In this document: positions 17,879-25,541 of the stretch, piece after piece | How the letters are laid out: the number at the start of each line of letters is the position of its first letter | How positions within the stretch are numbered: position 1 is the first letter of the stretch | Source: Parapedobacter indicus | GTDB taxonomy: Bacteria > Bacteroidota > Bacteroidia > Sphingobacteriales > Sphingobacteriaceae | Assembly (NCBI RefSeq): GCF_900113765.1 | Contig: NZ_FOQO01000010.1 | Coordinates: forward strand, 186,001 to 250,000 | DNA length: 64,000 nt | Direction of reading: 5' to 3' | Program-made: the position numbers and the translations under genes | Notes under the pieces: model-generated | The model's input: the letters and a program-made list of their open reading frames with translations, nothing else | What the model was told of the DNA's origin: nothing | The model's database searches: none

Positions 17879-18336
17879 AGAAATCATTGATCGTATACAT
17901 ACTGGTCGGCATGTGCTTTCTCGGAGGTTCCGTGAGAAGTTATGCGCAAACAAACAAGGGAAGTTTCAACCACATTGCGTTATCCGTTTATGACCTTCAG
18001 AAAAGCGCGTCGTTTTATCGGGAAGTCTTGCAGTTGGATACCCTTCCTGAACCGTTTAAAATAGGGAAGCATGTGTGGTTGGAGATTGCTCCGGGGTTTT
18101 CGCTGCACCTGGTTGCGGATGCAACCGAACTGAAAGAACACAGTCGGAATACCCACATTTGTTTCAGCGTAGCATCTATGGATGAGTTCGTTGATCGGCT
18201 TGGTGAATTTGGCATTGTTTATTACAATGTGCAGACTGAACCGGGTAAAGTTGGAACCCGTGTGGATGGAGTTAAACAGCTTTATATCCAAGATCCCGAT
18301 GGTTATTGGATCGAGGTCAATGACGAAAAACGCTGA
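17875..18336 (+). CDS. Secreted VOC (glyoxalase/bleomycin-resistance fold) protein
   Basis: This is a 153-residue protein with an N-terminal signal peptide (MKKSLIVYILVGMCFLGGSV, cleavage near SYAQ) and a single VOC domain: FNHIALSVYDLQKSASFYRE contains the metal-ligand His, and the C-terminal QDPDGYWIEVND contains the Glu ligand. VOC enzymes are usually cytoplasmic, so the exported form is unusual. The start overlaps the namZ stop (ATGA), giving tight coupling with the periplasmic muramidase. The reaction is unknown. Confidence 0.82.
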   Translation: MKKSLIVYILVGMCFLGGSVRSYAQTNKGSFNHIALSVYDLQKSASFYREVLQLDTLPEPFKIGKHVWLEIAPGFSLHLVADATELKEHSRNTHICFSVASMDEFVDRLGEFGIVYYNVQTEPGKVGTRVDGVKQLYIQDPDGYWIEVNDEKR

Positions 18337-18341
18337 GGCGG

Positions 18342-19481
18342 TTATTTTGACCTGTTCCAATAGATTTTCAGGTTGTGGGTTGAGCTGCCATAGGCAATGA
18401 TGTCGGGTTTCCCATCGCCATCCATGTCTTCAATATCGAGATCTTCGCAAGCAATACCACCTCGATCCACCCAGTAGACGTCGATCGCTTCCCAGTATGG
18501 GTTAAATGGTACATACAATTTGATTCCGAAAAGCCCATCTTCATTGGGCCTTTTCCATCCGGCGACTACCTGATCTCGCCCTAAGTCCAAAAAATCAGCC
18601 ATTCCCAATCCGTATCCTGCTTCCATCTTCCGTTCAAGTACTCTCCTTTTAATTTTGTCGTATACCAATACGCTATCGGCGAGTCCGGGTGTATAGAGCG
18701 TTATCCGATTGCCATGAGTCGGTTCAATAGCTGCAAAAACATGTGTATTCCGGCTCGCTAGGGCGCCAATGCGCGCCCTGCCCAGCCGACGGCCTCTGGC
18801 CAGCCAATCGGCTGTGTTACGGATCCAACGTCCATCCCTAAAGAAGAATGCCATCATACCGCCCGCTCCGCTGATATAAAATACTTCCTGGTGGCCATAG
18901 TTGTACACTTCCAAATCATTGGCCCGCGGTAGGGGAAGCCCGATGAACCGCTGCTTCCACGGTAAGGTTAGGTCCGTCGGTTTTTCATACGTCCGTATAG
19001 TTGGAGCTTGCGTTTGGCTGTCATCACTTTCCATGCTGTATTTCGGCAATACCACCAATTGATACGTGCTGTCGCTCACCTTCACCCATTGCATCCGGTG
19101 GGCAGGAGGGACCTGACGGAGCTGGACCGACGTCCACAAGTGGGTTGGGTTTTCGGGACAGATCAAATAATAGACAGAATCGGACGCCACCGCGATCTCG
19201 GCTTTTCCATCGCCGTCGATGTCACGCGCGGCAATGCAAACACCGTCATCATTAGTAAGGTTATCCACCATCACGAATCGTTTCCAATCCCCGTTGCGAT
19301 ACCAGACAACCCGATGCGAATCCGCGAGTATAATATCCGGCTTGCCGTCACCATTTACATCGCCAATTGTCAAGTCATGTCCCCCGTCGATCCGATCGTC
19401 AATGATTTCCGTTGCGAAGCGGGGTTCCTTCCCAATGAGGGAAACCATACCAGTAAGCATAATTAATGACGGGTAGAACAT
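18342..19481 (-). CDS. FG-GAP/VCBS-repeat beta-propeller protein
   Basis: The 379 residues contain repeated calcium-binding DxDGDGxxD loops typical of FG-GAP/VCBS propellers: IGDVNGDGKPDIILAD, ARDIDGDGKAEIAVAS and DIEDMDGDGKPDIIAYG, with a less regular middle. The N-terminal MFYPSLIMLTGMVSLI could act as a short signal. Such proteins are exported and usually bind ligands or occur beside glycan genes. It is convergent with the VOC gene (5-base gap) and divergent from the NUDIX gene. Confidence 0.75.
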   Translation of the reverse strand: MFYPSLIMLTGMVSLIGKEPRFATEIIDDRIDGGHDLTIGDVNGDGKPDIILADSHRVVWYRNGDWKRFVMVDNLTNDDGVCIAARDIDGDGKAEIAVASDSVYYLICPENPTHLWTSVQLRQVPPAHRMQWVKVSDSTYQLVVLPKYSMESDDSQTQAPTIRTYEKPTDLTLPWKQRFIGLPLPRANDLEVYNYGHQEVFYISGAGGMMAFFFRDGRWIRNTADWLARGRRLGRARIGALASRNTHVFAAIEPTHGNRITLYTPGLADSVLVYDKIKRRVLERKMEAGYGLGMADFLDLGRDQVVAGWKRPNEDGLFGIKLYVPFNPYWEAIDVYWVDRGGIACEDLDIEDMDGDGKPDIIAYGSSTHNLKIYWNRSK

Positions 19482-19554
19482 AGGTTATTTAAAGACTTGC
19501 GATGCTGTTTGTTTTCATGTCACGAATTTAGTAAAATTGCATAAGTAACGATCC

Positions 19555-20013
19555 ATGAAACAAAGTGCCGGTATTCTACTGTTCCGCCGAATAGATCGGA
19601 AACCCCAATTTTTTCTGGTGCATCCCGGTGGTCCCTTTTTTGCCAAAAAAGATGCCGGGGCATGGACCATTCCCAAAGGAGAGATCATCCCGCCTGAAAG
19701 TCCGCTGGACACCGCTATCCGTGAATTCGAGGAAGAAACAGGACGGCGTCCTGTCGGTCCTTTTATCCCATTGGATGCCATCGTCCAGAAGGGGGGCAAA
19801 CACGTGTTGTGCTGGGCGGTGGAGGGAGATTTGGATCCGGAAAAGGTGGTAAGCAATACCTTCGAATTGGAGTGGCCACCGCGTTCTGGCACAAAGGTTT
19901 CTTTTCCGGAAATAGACAAGTCGGGTTGGTTTACACTGGCGGAAGCCAAGCAGTTAATCAATGAGCGGCAGGTCTCCTTGCTGGAGCAGCTTGTCATGTT
20001 TCTGAATGGATAA
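19555..20013 (+). CDS. NUDIX hydrolase
   Basis: The 152 residues carry an exact Nudix box, G(x)5E(x)7REFEEETG, at about 43-65, which binds magnesium and cleaves a nucleoside diphosphate linked to another group. AGILLFRR and WTIPKGEI match the group of NUDIX proteins related to diadenosine polyphosphate hydrolases. The substrate is not predictable. It is cytoplasmic and stands alone, 67 bases before an unknown gene. Confidence 0.88.
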   Translation: MKQSAGILLFRRIDRKPQFFLVHPGGPFFAKKDAGAWTIPKGEIIPPESPLDTAIREFEEETGRRPVGPFIPLDAIVQKGGKHVLCWAVEGDLDPEKVVSNTFELEWPPRSGTKVSFPEIDKSGWFTLAEAKQLINERQVSLLEQLVMFLNG

Positions 20014-20080
20014 TAAAAAAAAGAGTATTTTAGCCCGTAAGAATCATTGGAAGTTAAGTTTTGTAATTAAAGTTTAAGAT

Positions 20081-20872
20081 ATGCGGAGAGGTTTGTTGAC
20101 GTTAGTATATACAGTTGTGATGGTCTGGAGTGCGTTGGCGCAGGATCAAACAGATCGGGCTAAATACGAGCTCATCCGGGAGACCATCAATTTTTTGGCG
20201 ACAGATAAAGCCGTTTCACCGGATACCAGTTTCAGGATATCCTGCGAAACGTTGGATTACGACTGCTTCAAACAACAGTTATCCAGCAATCCCGTAAATG
20301 GTATTGAGCGGTGGTACAATGCGTGGCGATCTATGAAAGCCACAGATGAAGCGGGATTGGCTACCTTGCGTAACCAAATATTTTCAGATATCTTCGAAAG
20401 GCCGGGGAAGGGGTATCGAAAGCAACTTGCCGGTTATAAAGCCTACGTTGAACGTGCCGAAAATCTGATACGTCCATCGGTGAATGAAGTGCCGGTGGAC
20501 CAAATAGCCATGGATTCTGATGAGGCACCGCAGCAACACCCTGCCCAATCCGACATCATCTATCCTGAACAAACAAATGAAGGAAACGAAAACCCAGAAA
20601 AAGAAGATACTATGATTGCTTACCTCGCTATCACCCTCGCCATCATTGCGCTAATCCTTGTCGCCCTGCCGCTATTCAAGAAAAAAGAGCCGCAGCCAGT
20701 TGCTGATTTCTACGGATTACAAGAGCGCCTGGATGAATTAGCCGTGCGGATGAAACACTTGGAACAAAAACTGTCGGATGGCCACGTAAAAGATGAGGCC
20801 ATTACTAATTTAATCGAAATCATGGAATCGGTCGAAAAGCGGGTAGTGGAATTGGAACACAGATGTATGTAA
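20081..20872 (+). CDS. Exported protein with one membrane anchor and coiled-coil tail
   Basis: This 263-residue protein was not recognised. It has a signal-like N-terminus (MRRGLLTLVYTVVMVWSALA), a helical region with two Cys (ISCETLDYDC), a charged low-complexity linker rich in Glu, Gln and Asn (about 150-185), a single membrane segment (MIAYLAITLAIIALILVALP, about 187-206) and a C-terminal heptad-like helix (LQERLDELAVRMKHLEQKL onward). The end overlaps the next gene by 10 bases, so the two products are probably made together and may interact in the membrane. Confidence 0.6.
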   Translation: MRRGLLTLVYTVVMVWSALAQDQTDRAKYELIRETINFLATDKAVSPDTSFRISCETLDYDCFKQQLSSNPVNGIERWYNAWRSMKATDEAGLATLRNQIFSDIFERPGKGYRKQLAGYKAYVERAENLIRPSVNEVPVDQIAMDSDEAPQQHPAQSDIIYPEQTNEGNENPEKEDTMIAYLAITLAIIALILVALPLFKKKEPQPVADFYGLQERLDELAVRMKHLEQKLSDGHVKDEAITNLIEIMESVEKRVVELEHRCM

Positions 20873-21327
20873 CCTTATTGGCCCTGCACTCGCTGGTTCG
20901 CTGGTTGGTGTTGGCGAGTTTGCTTTTCGCGATCGGCTGTGCATACCGCGGATGGTTGGCTAATAAGCAATTTTCGCGTTTCGATAATTCGGTTAGGCAC
21001 TGGACGGCAACCGTCGCCCATATTCAATTGCTTGTGGGGGGTGCACTATATGTCATCAGCCCGATTGTAAACCATTTTCTGCACAATTTCAAAGAAGCCG
21101 TGCACCAGCGGGATCTCCGTTTTTTTGGTATGGAGCATATTACGATGATGCTGTTGGCCGTTATCATGATCACCATCGGTTCGGCCAAGGCCAAGCGTAA
21201 GCCAACCGATCGGGAAAAATATAAGACCCTGGCGATCTGGTTTACCGCTGGCCTGCTTATCATCCTGTTGTCCATCCCCTGGGCTTTTTCGCCATTCACG
21301 AGTAGACCTTACCTCAGGCCCTTTTAG
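20863..21327 (+). CDS. Four-helix membrane protein, possibly cytochrome b-like
   Basis: The 154 residues have about four membrane helices. Conserved-looking His residues in the helices (LALHSLVRWLV, TVAHIQLLVGG, FFGMEHITMML) resemble those in small Bacteroidota proteins annotated as cytochrome B, where paired His could hold heme. Heme binding is not proven by sequence. It starts inside the preceding coiled-coil gene, which suggests a two-protein membrane unit. Confidence 0.6.
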   Translation: MYVTLLALHSLVRWLVLASLLFAIGCAYRGWLANKQFSRFDNSVRHWTATVAHIQLLVGGALYVISPIVNHFLHNFKEAVHQRDLRFFGMEHITMMLLAVIMITIGSAKAKRKPTDREKYKTLAIWFTAGLLIILLSIPWAFSPFTSRPYLRPF

Positions 21328-21354
21328 TTAGATATATTACCTGCTTAACTCCCT

Positions 21355-21504
21355 ACTTTTTCCTGCCTATTTCCTGCCGTTTACTATGCGGGGAATAAGG
21401 TTCATCTAACCTGTATCTATTAAATTGATAGCCACCGGACGGATATGGCATAAATACCGCTTACATTACGGCAGGAGAAACGCAAAAGAAAGGCAGGAAA
21501 AAGT
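21355..21504. repeat. 150-bp imperfect long inverted repeat
   Basis: The left arm begins ACTTTTTCCTGCCT (21355-21368), then CCTGCCGT (21373-21380). The right arm carries the exact complements ACGGCAGG (21468-21475) and AGGCAGGAAAAAGT (21491-21504). A further GCGG/CCGC pair lies seven bases inside each arm. The right arm is longer by about 11 bases. No target-site duplication or ORF is seen. It could be a MITE-like remnant, a large RNA hairpin or a regulator target upstream of the MerR gene. Confidence 0.65.
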
Positions 21505-21555
21505 GGCCAATTATGTATGGCTAAAAAGCATGAATAAAAAAAATGAAAAAAGTTC

Positions 21556-21588
21556 TTGACTCTTACCTTACGTCATAGCCTACCTTTG
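21556..21588 (+). promoter_or_regulatory. Promoter TTGAC-N20-TACCTTTG of the TipA-like gene
   Basis: TTGAC at 21556-21560 and TACCTTTG at 21581-21588 match both Bacteroidota promoter boxes with a 20-base spacer. The spacer holds a short inverted pair (TGAC...GTCA), in the position where MerR-family proteins usually bind. The start codon at 21597 lies only 8 bases after the -7 box, so the message would be leaderless or nearly so. Confidence 0.65.
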
Positions 21589-21596
21589 TCGGGACA

Positions 21597-22364
21597 ATGG
21601 ATAAACACATGACAAAATACACGGTAAAGAAGCTTGCAAAGGCGGCCGGTGTGAGTGTGCGCACGCTCCATCATTACGACCGGATTGGTCTGCTGAAGCC
21701 GTCGATCCGCACCGCTGTAGGGTATCGGTTGTACGGTGAAAACGAACTGCTGCGGTTACAGCAGATCCTTTTCTATAAGGAATTGGATTTCGGACTGAAG
21801 GAGATCGCTGCATTGATCAATCGTCCAGATTTTGACCGGATACGTGCACTTGAAAGTCAAAAGCAGCTGCTGAAAGCACGCAGGAAGCGTATCGACCGGC
21901 TTATGTCAACATTGGATAAAACTATCTTACACATAAAAGGAAAAATCAAGATGAATTACGAAGAATTGTATGAAGGGCTCCCGAAGGAGCAGGCTGCCGC
22001 ATGGCGAAAGGAAGCCTTGGAAAAATGGCCGGACCAAGTGAAGCAATCGGAAAAAGTACTTATCGGCATGAGCATGGAAGAATTTGAGGTGCTGAAATCC
22101 GGTTTCAAGGAAAACTTCGAAACATTGGCTTCCCTTTGTGGCCACGGTGCCGATCCCGCTTCCGAACGGGTTCAGCAAGAGATCGACAGGCACTATCATT
22201 ATATCCTGCGTTTTTGGGGTAAACCGGGAAACCAGGTAGAGGCTTACAAAGGACTTGGCGAGCTCTATCTAGCCGATCCCCGTTATACGGGAACGGGGGG
22301 TGCGCCTTTTGGACTGTTTATGAAACAGGCAATTGATCATTATGTGACGAGCCTACCGGCCTAA
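21597..22364 (+). CDS. MerR-family regulator with TipAS ligand domain
   Basis: Residues 1-70 are a MerR winged helix (YTVKKLAKAAGVSVRTLHHYDRIGLLKPS), followed by a coiled-coil helix to about 118. Residues 119-255 match the TipAS antibiotic-recognition domain, which binds thiopeptides or other cyclic ligands (MNYEELYEGLPKEQAAAWR, YAADPRYT-like LADPRYTGTGG and the final FMKQAIDHYV). As in TipA, an internal ATG (codon 119, base 21951) begins the ligand domain and is preceded by a purine-rich AAAAGGAAAAA about 9 bases upstream, so a separate short form may be made. Autoregulation is likely. Confidence 0.87.
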   Translation: MDKHMTKYTVKKLAKAAGVSVRTLHHYDRIGLLKPSIRTAVGYRLYGENELLRLQQILFYKELDFGLKEIAALINRPDFDRIRALESQKQLLKARRKRIDRLMSTLDKTILHIKGKIKMNYEELYEGLPKEQAAAWRKEALEKWPDQVKQSEKVLIGMSMEEFEVLKSGFKENFETLASLCGHGADPASERVQQEIDRHYHYILRFWGKPGNQVEAYKGLGELYLADPRYTGTGGAPFGLFMKQAIDHYVTSLPA

Positions 22365-22368
22365 TCCT

Positions 22369-22376
22369 TATATTTG
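22369..22376 (+). promoter_or_regulatory. -7 promoter box TATATTTG of the old-yellow-enzyme gene
   Basis: TATATTTG fits the TAnnTTTG consensus exactly and lies 17 bases upstream of the ATG at 22394. It begins 5 bases after the TipA-like stop codon, so the reductase gene probably has its own promoter. No clear -33 TTG was seen. Confidence 0.5.
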
Positions 22377-22393
22377 TCGCAAACATATTGCAT

Positions 22394-23458
22394 ATGTCTA
22401 CGCTTTTCAGTCCCCTAACCATTAAAAGCATCACATTGAAAAACAGGCTCATTGTGTCGCCTATGTGCCAATATTCATCTGTGGATGGATTCGCTGACGA
22501 TTGGCATTTGGTACACTTGGGAAGCAGGGCAGTGGGAGGGGTATCCATGGTTATCTCTGAAGCTACGGCGGTAGCTCCGGAGGGCCGGATATCGCCGTAT
22601 GACTTAGGTATCTGGAAAGATGAACACATCGGAAAGCTGGCGCAGATCACTGCTTTCATCAAGAGTCAAGCGTGCGTGCCGGGCATTCAGCTTGCACACG
22701 CTGGCAGGAAAGCCAGTACCGCCGTACCCTGGAAAGGTAGAGGCAAAGTGACCGAGGAAGCAGGAGGATGGACGCCGGTGGCGCCTTCGGCTATAGCATT
22801 TGCCGGTCACTATCCGACGCCCGATGAATTGGATGCGGAAGGCATCCGTAAGGTGATCACGGACTTTACGGCGGCCGCGCAACGGGCACAACGGGCGGGT
22901 TTTCAAGTGGCTGAGATTCATGCGGCACATGGTTACTTGTTGCATCAATTTCTCTCTCCGCTGAGCAATCAGCGCATGGATAACTATGGTGGAAGTTTTG
23001 AAAACCGCATCCGGCTGCTGCTGGAAGTCATCGAAAGCATAAAGACGGTATGGCCGGCCGATTTGCCGCTGCTTGTCCGCATTTCAGCCACAGATTGGGC
23101 CGAAGGTGGATGGAATGGCGACGATTCGGTACGGCTGGCGGCCATACTGCAAACAGTGGGTGTGGATCTGATCGACGTGTCAACGGGCGGACTGGTAAGC
23201 CATCAGCAGATTCCCGTGGGACCCGCTTACCAACTGCCGTTTGCCGCCCGGATCAAAAAAGAAACGGGTATATTGACTTCTACCGTTGGATTGATTACCG
23301 ATGCTGTGCAGGCAGAGACGATACTGGCCAACGGTGATGCCGATGCCGTGATGATGGCTCGGGAGCTGTTGCGCAACCCCTATTTTCCACTAAAAGCTGC
23401 TGCTGAGCTGGATGATAGCATCGTATGGCCGGTACAATATGAGCGGGCGAAGTCGTAA
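22394..23458 (+). CDS. namA: NADPH dehydrogenase, old yellow enzyme (YqjM/NamA type)
   Basis: This FMN-dependent ene-reductase reduces activated C=C bonds of enals, enones and nitro compounds. The 354-residue TIM barrel carries the YqjM-class signatures: FSPLTIKSITLKNRLIVSPMCQYSS with the redox-tuning Cys, AGRKAS, HAAHGYLLHQFLSPLSN containing the substrate-binding His pair, DNYGGSFENRIR and the late ADAVMMARELLRNP phosphate-binding stretch. The ATG at 22394 is preferred over a TTG two codons upstream. The TipA-like regulator directly upstream may respond to a toxic electrophile or drug, making this a possible detoxification pair. Confidence 0.92.
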   Translation: MSTLFSPLTIKSITLKNRLIVSPMCQYSSVDGFADDWHLVHLGSRAVGGVSMVISEATAVAPEGRISPYDLGIWKDEHIGKLAQITAFIKSQACVPGIQLAHAGRKASTAVPWKGRGKVTEEAGGWTPVAPSAIAFAGHYPTPDELDAEGIRKVITDFTAAAQRAQRAGFQVAEIHAAHGYLLHQFLSPLSNQRMDNYGGSFENRIRLLLEVIESIKTVWPADLPLLVRISATDWAEGGWNGDDSVRLAAILQTVGVDLIDVSTGGLVSHQQIPVGPAYQLPFAARIKKETGILTSTVGLITDAVQAETILANGDADAVMMARELLRNPYFPLKAAAELDDSIVWPVQYERAKS

Positions 23459-23513
23459 TAAGCATCATGCGCAATGGCATGTTAGAATTGTCATGCTGGG
23501 CAGACTCCGTCTA

Positions 23514-24569
23514 CTAGTAGTTAATGTCGGTAAGTGTAGATAACGTTTTATTGGTAGAATTCCTGATGATCAGTGAGGTCTCCAATACGCGTATCTCCGG
23601 ACGATAGTCTTCGCCCTTTTCGATATGTTCTAATAATAGGTTGGCTGCCACTTGGCCGATCTGAAAAGTTGGTTGTACGACAGAAGTTAGCGGGGGATCT
23701 ACAAATGCGCTGTGAGGTGCATTGGAAAAACCTACTAAAGCGATATCATCTGGAATGTTTAGGCCATTTTGCTTAATGCAGATCAGCGCCTCGATTGCTG
23801 TAGGGTCGTTAACTGCAAATATCGCATCGGGTTTATCGTCCATGGCAATTAATTGCTGTGTACATTCTCTTGCTTTGTCATCGACAAAATCTGCGTGGAG
23901 GATATAATTCTCGTTGATTGGAATTTGATAATGATTCAACGCATCTAAATATCCTTGCAGTCTACTCTCGCACATGGTCAGGTTTTTGGGCCCTGATATA
24001 TGGGCTATTCTTCTGCAGCCTACTTCAATTAGGTGCTTCACCGCTTCATAGGCTCCTCCGTAGTCGTCAACCAAAACTTTAGAACCCGATATCTCGTCCG
24101 TTATTCGGTTGAAAAAGACGATAGGTGTTTTCTCCTGTACTTTTTTGATGTGTTTATAATGATCCGTTTCGCGACTTAACGCCATAATAAGACCGTCTAC
24201 GCGGCTGGACACGAGCGCCTGAAGGTTTTTTTTCTCGAGATCGAAGGATTCGCTTGACTGGCAGATCATTAGTTTATATCCTGCTTTATTGACAACATCC
24301 TGTACGCCCAATATAACACTTGGGAAATAAACATGTACGAATTCAGGAACAATGATGCCAATGATGTTGGTTTTATTATTCCGGAGGCTGGCGGCAACCG
24401 TATTGGGCTCATAACCTATTTTTTCGGCCATTGCCAAAACCGCTTTTTTGGTATGTGTATTTACATCAGGCGCGTTGCGTAACGCTCTGGATACAGTAGA
24501 TATGGACAGGTTCAACCTGACCGCAATATCTACAATCGTGGGTTGTTTGGTATGAGTTGCTGTCGACAT
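23514..24569 (-). CDS. LacI-family transcriptional regulator
   Basis: This is a 351-residue repressor or activator. Residues 10-30 form the LacI HTH (TIVDIAVRLNLSISTVSRAL), followed by the hinge helix (EPNTVAASLRNNKTNIIGI) and a periplasmic-binding-protein-like sugar domain. The hinge and VGFSNAPHSAFVDPPLTSV are characteristic. It is divergent from the D-lyxose isomerase and sialidase-like operon across 246 bases that contain a matching palindrome, so it very likely controls that operon and itself. The inducer is probably a sugar or sugar acid released by the locus. Confidence 0.92.
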   Translation of the reverse strand: MSTATHTKQPTIVDIAVRLNLSISTVSRALRNAPDVNTHTKKAVLAMAEKIGYEPNTVAASLRNNKTNIIGIIVPEFVHVYFPSVILGVQDVVNKAGYKLMICQSSESFDLEKKNLQALVSSRVDGLIMALSRETDHYKHIKKVQEKTPIVFFNRITDEISGSKVLVDDYGGAYEAVKHLIEVGCRRIAHISGPKNLTMCESRLQGYLDALNHYQIPINENYILHADFVDDKARECTQQLIAMDDKPDAIFAVNDPTAIEALICIKQNGLNIPDDIALVGFSNAPHSAFVDPPLTSVVQPTFQIGQVAANLLLEHIEKGEDYRPEIRVLETSLIIRNSTNKTLSTLTDINY

Positions 24570-24624
24570 AATTGGTTATTATTTTCAGTTTAAAGATACG
24601 AAAAATGTACAAACTGTTTATCGA

Positions 24625-24642
24625 AACGTTGCCGGTAACGTT
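24625..24642. promoter_or_regulatory. LacI-type operator AACGTT-N-CCGG-N-AACGTT
   Basis: This 18-base sequence is symmetric about a central CCGG with only one mismatched pair. Two AACGTT half-sites around a central CG step are the standard LacI-family operator layout. It lies 55 bases upstream of the LacI-family ATG and 174 bases upstream of the isomerase ATG, so it could control both divergent transcripts. Confidence 0.7.
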
Positions 24643-24775
24643 TTCATTTGGTCGAGATTGCAGTAGTTAAGTTATTCTATTTATCATTGTTACAGAATTA
24701 TAAATCGCTGCGGCGCGAAAATTATGAGAAGCGAAATTTCTGGACTACGCTATTTGGTGTGGATAATCATTACGC

Positions 24776-24805
24776 GATAACTTAAAAACTATTCGGATAA
24801 CTTAA
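24776..24805 (+). repeat. Direct repeat GATAACTTAA, 20-base period
   Basis: Two exact GATAACTTAA copies (24776-24785 and 24796-24805) lie on the same DNA face just before the isomerase ATG at 24816. They may be a protein-binding site or part of the 5' leader. No function is known. Confidence 0.4.
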
Positions 24806-24815
24806 CTAACAGTAG

Positions 24816-25541
24816 ATGAACTTAAAGCGATCAATTATTAATGGAAGCTTAGCACGTGCAAAACACGTTATTGAACATTTTGGATTAAAACTTCCTCCTT
24901 TTGGTTATTGGAATGTAGCAGATTGGGATAAAGCTGGAGTTGAATACGATGAAATCAGAAATTGTTTGCTGGGATGGGATGTTACGGATTTCGGAAGTAA
25001 GGATTTCCATAAAATTGGCCGTACATTATTTACACTACGGAATGGCAGAAAGGGAATTGCAGGCTACCCAAAGGAGTACGCGGAGAAGCTACTGATCGAC
25101 CCCGAAGGGCAACGGGCGCCAGCACATTATCACTTATCTAAACGAGAAGACCTGATCTGTGTAGCCGGGGGAAATATTTTGGTGCAATTACGGAAAGCTG
25201 ACAGAGAAGGCAACGCGTCCTCCGAAGCGTTTACCATACAGGTGGATGGTTGTGAGAGACGGTTGCAGGCCGGTGACATCATCCGCTTGAAGCCGGGGAT
25301 GAGTGTGTGCGTTCCCCCGCGCACCATCCATCAATTCTGGGGCGAGGAGGGAACCGGCTACCAGGTAGATGGAGTGGGATATACACTGAGCAGCGAGGTA
25401 TCAAGTGTTTGTGACGACTATAACGACAATGTTTTCTTAGTGGATTATGCTGTTCGGTTTCCGGAAATAGAAGAAGATGAACCCAAAGATTGCTATTTAT
25501 GTCATGAATACCCTAAAGCAACTTCTTATGAAACGAAGTAA
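24816..25541 (+). CDS. D-lyxose/D-mannose isomerase-like cupin
   Basis: This protein matches D-lyxose ketol-isomerases, cupin metalloenzymes that interconvert D-lyxose with D-xylulose and often D-mannose with D-fructose. The metal ligands are visible as H104, H106 and E111 in HYHLSKRED and H172 in PPRTIHQFW. FGYWNVADWD and WDVTDFGSKDF are further family motifs. At 241 residues it is typical. It is cytoplasmic and is the first gene of the LacI-controlled run; its 3' end overlaps the sialidase-like gene by 14 bases. The actual substrate in this locus may be another ketose/aldose pair. Confidence 0.83.
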   Translation: MNLKRSIINGSLARAKHVIEHFGLKLPPFGYWNVADWDKAGVEYDEIRNCLLGWDVTDFGSKDFHKIGRTLFTLRNGRKGIAGYPKEYAEKLLIDPEGQRAPAHYHLSKREDLICVAGGNILVQLRKADREGNASSEAFTIQVDGCERRLQAGDIIRLKPGMSVCVPPRTIHQFWGEEGTGYQVDGVGYTLSSEVSSVCDDYNDNVFLVDYAVRFPEIEEDEPKDCYLCHEYPKATSYETK

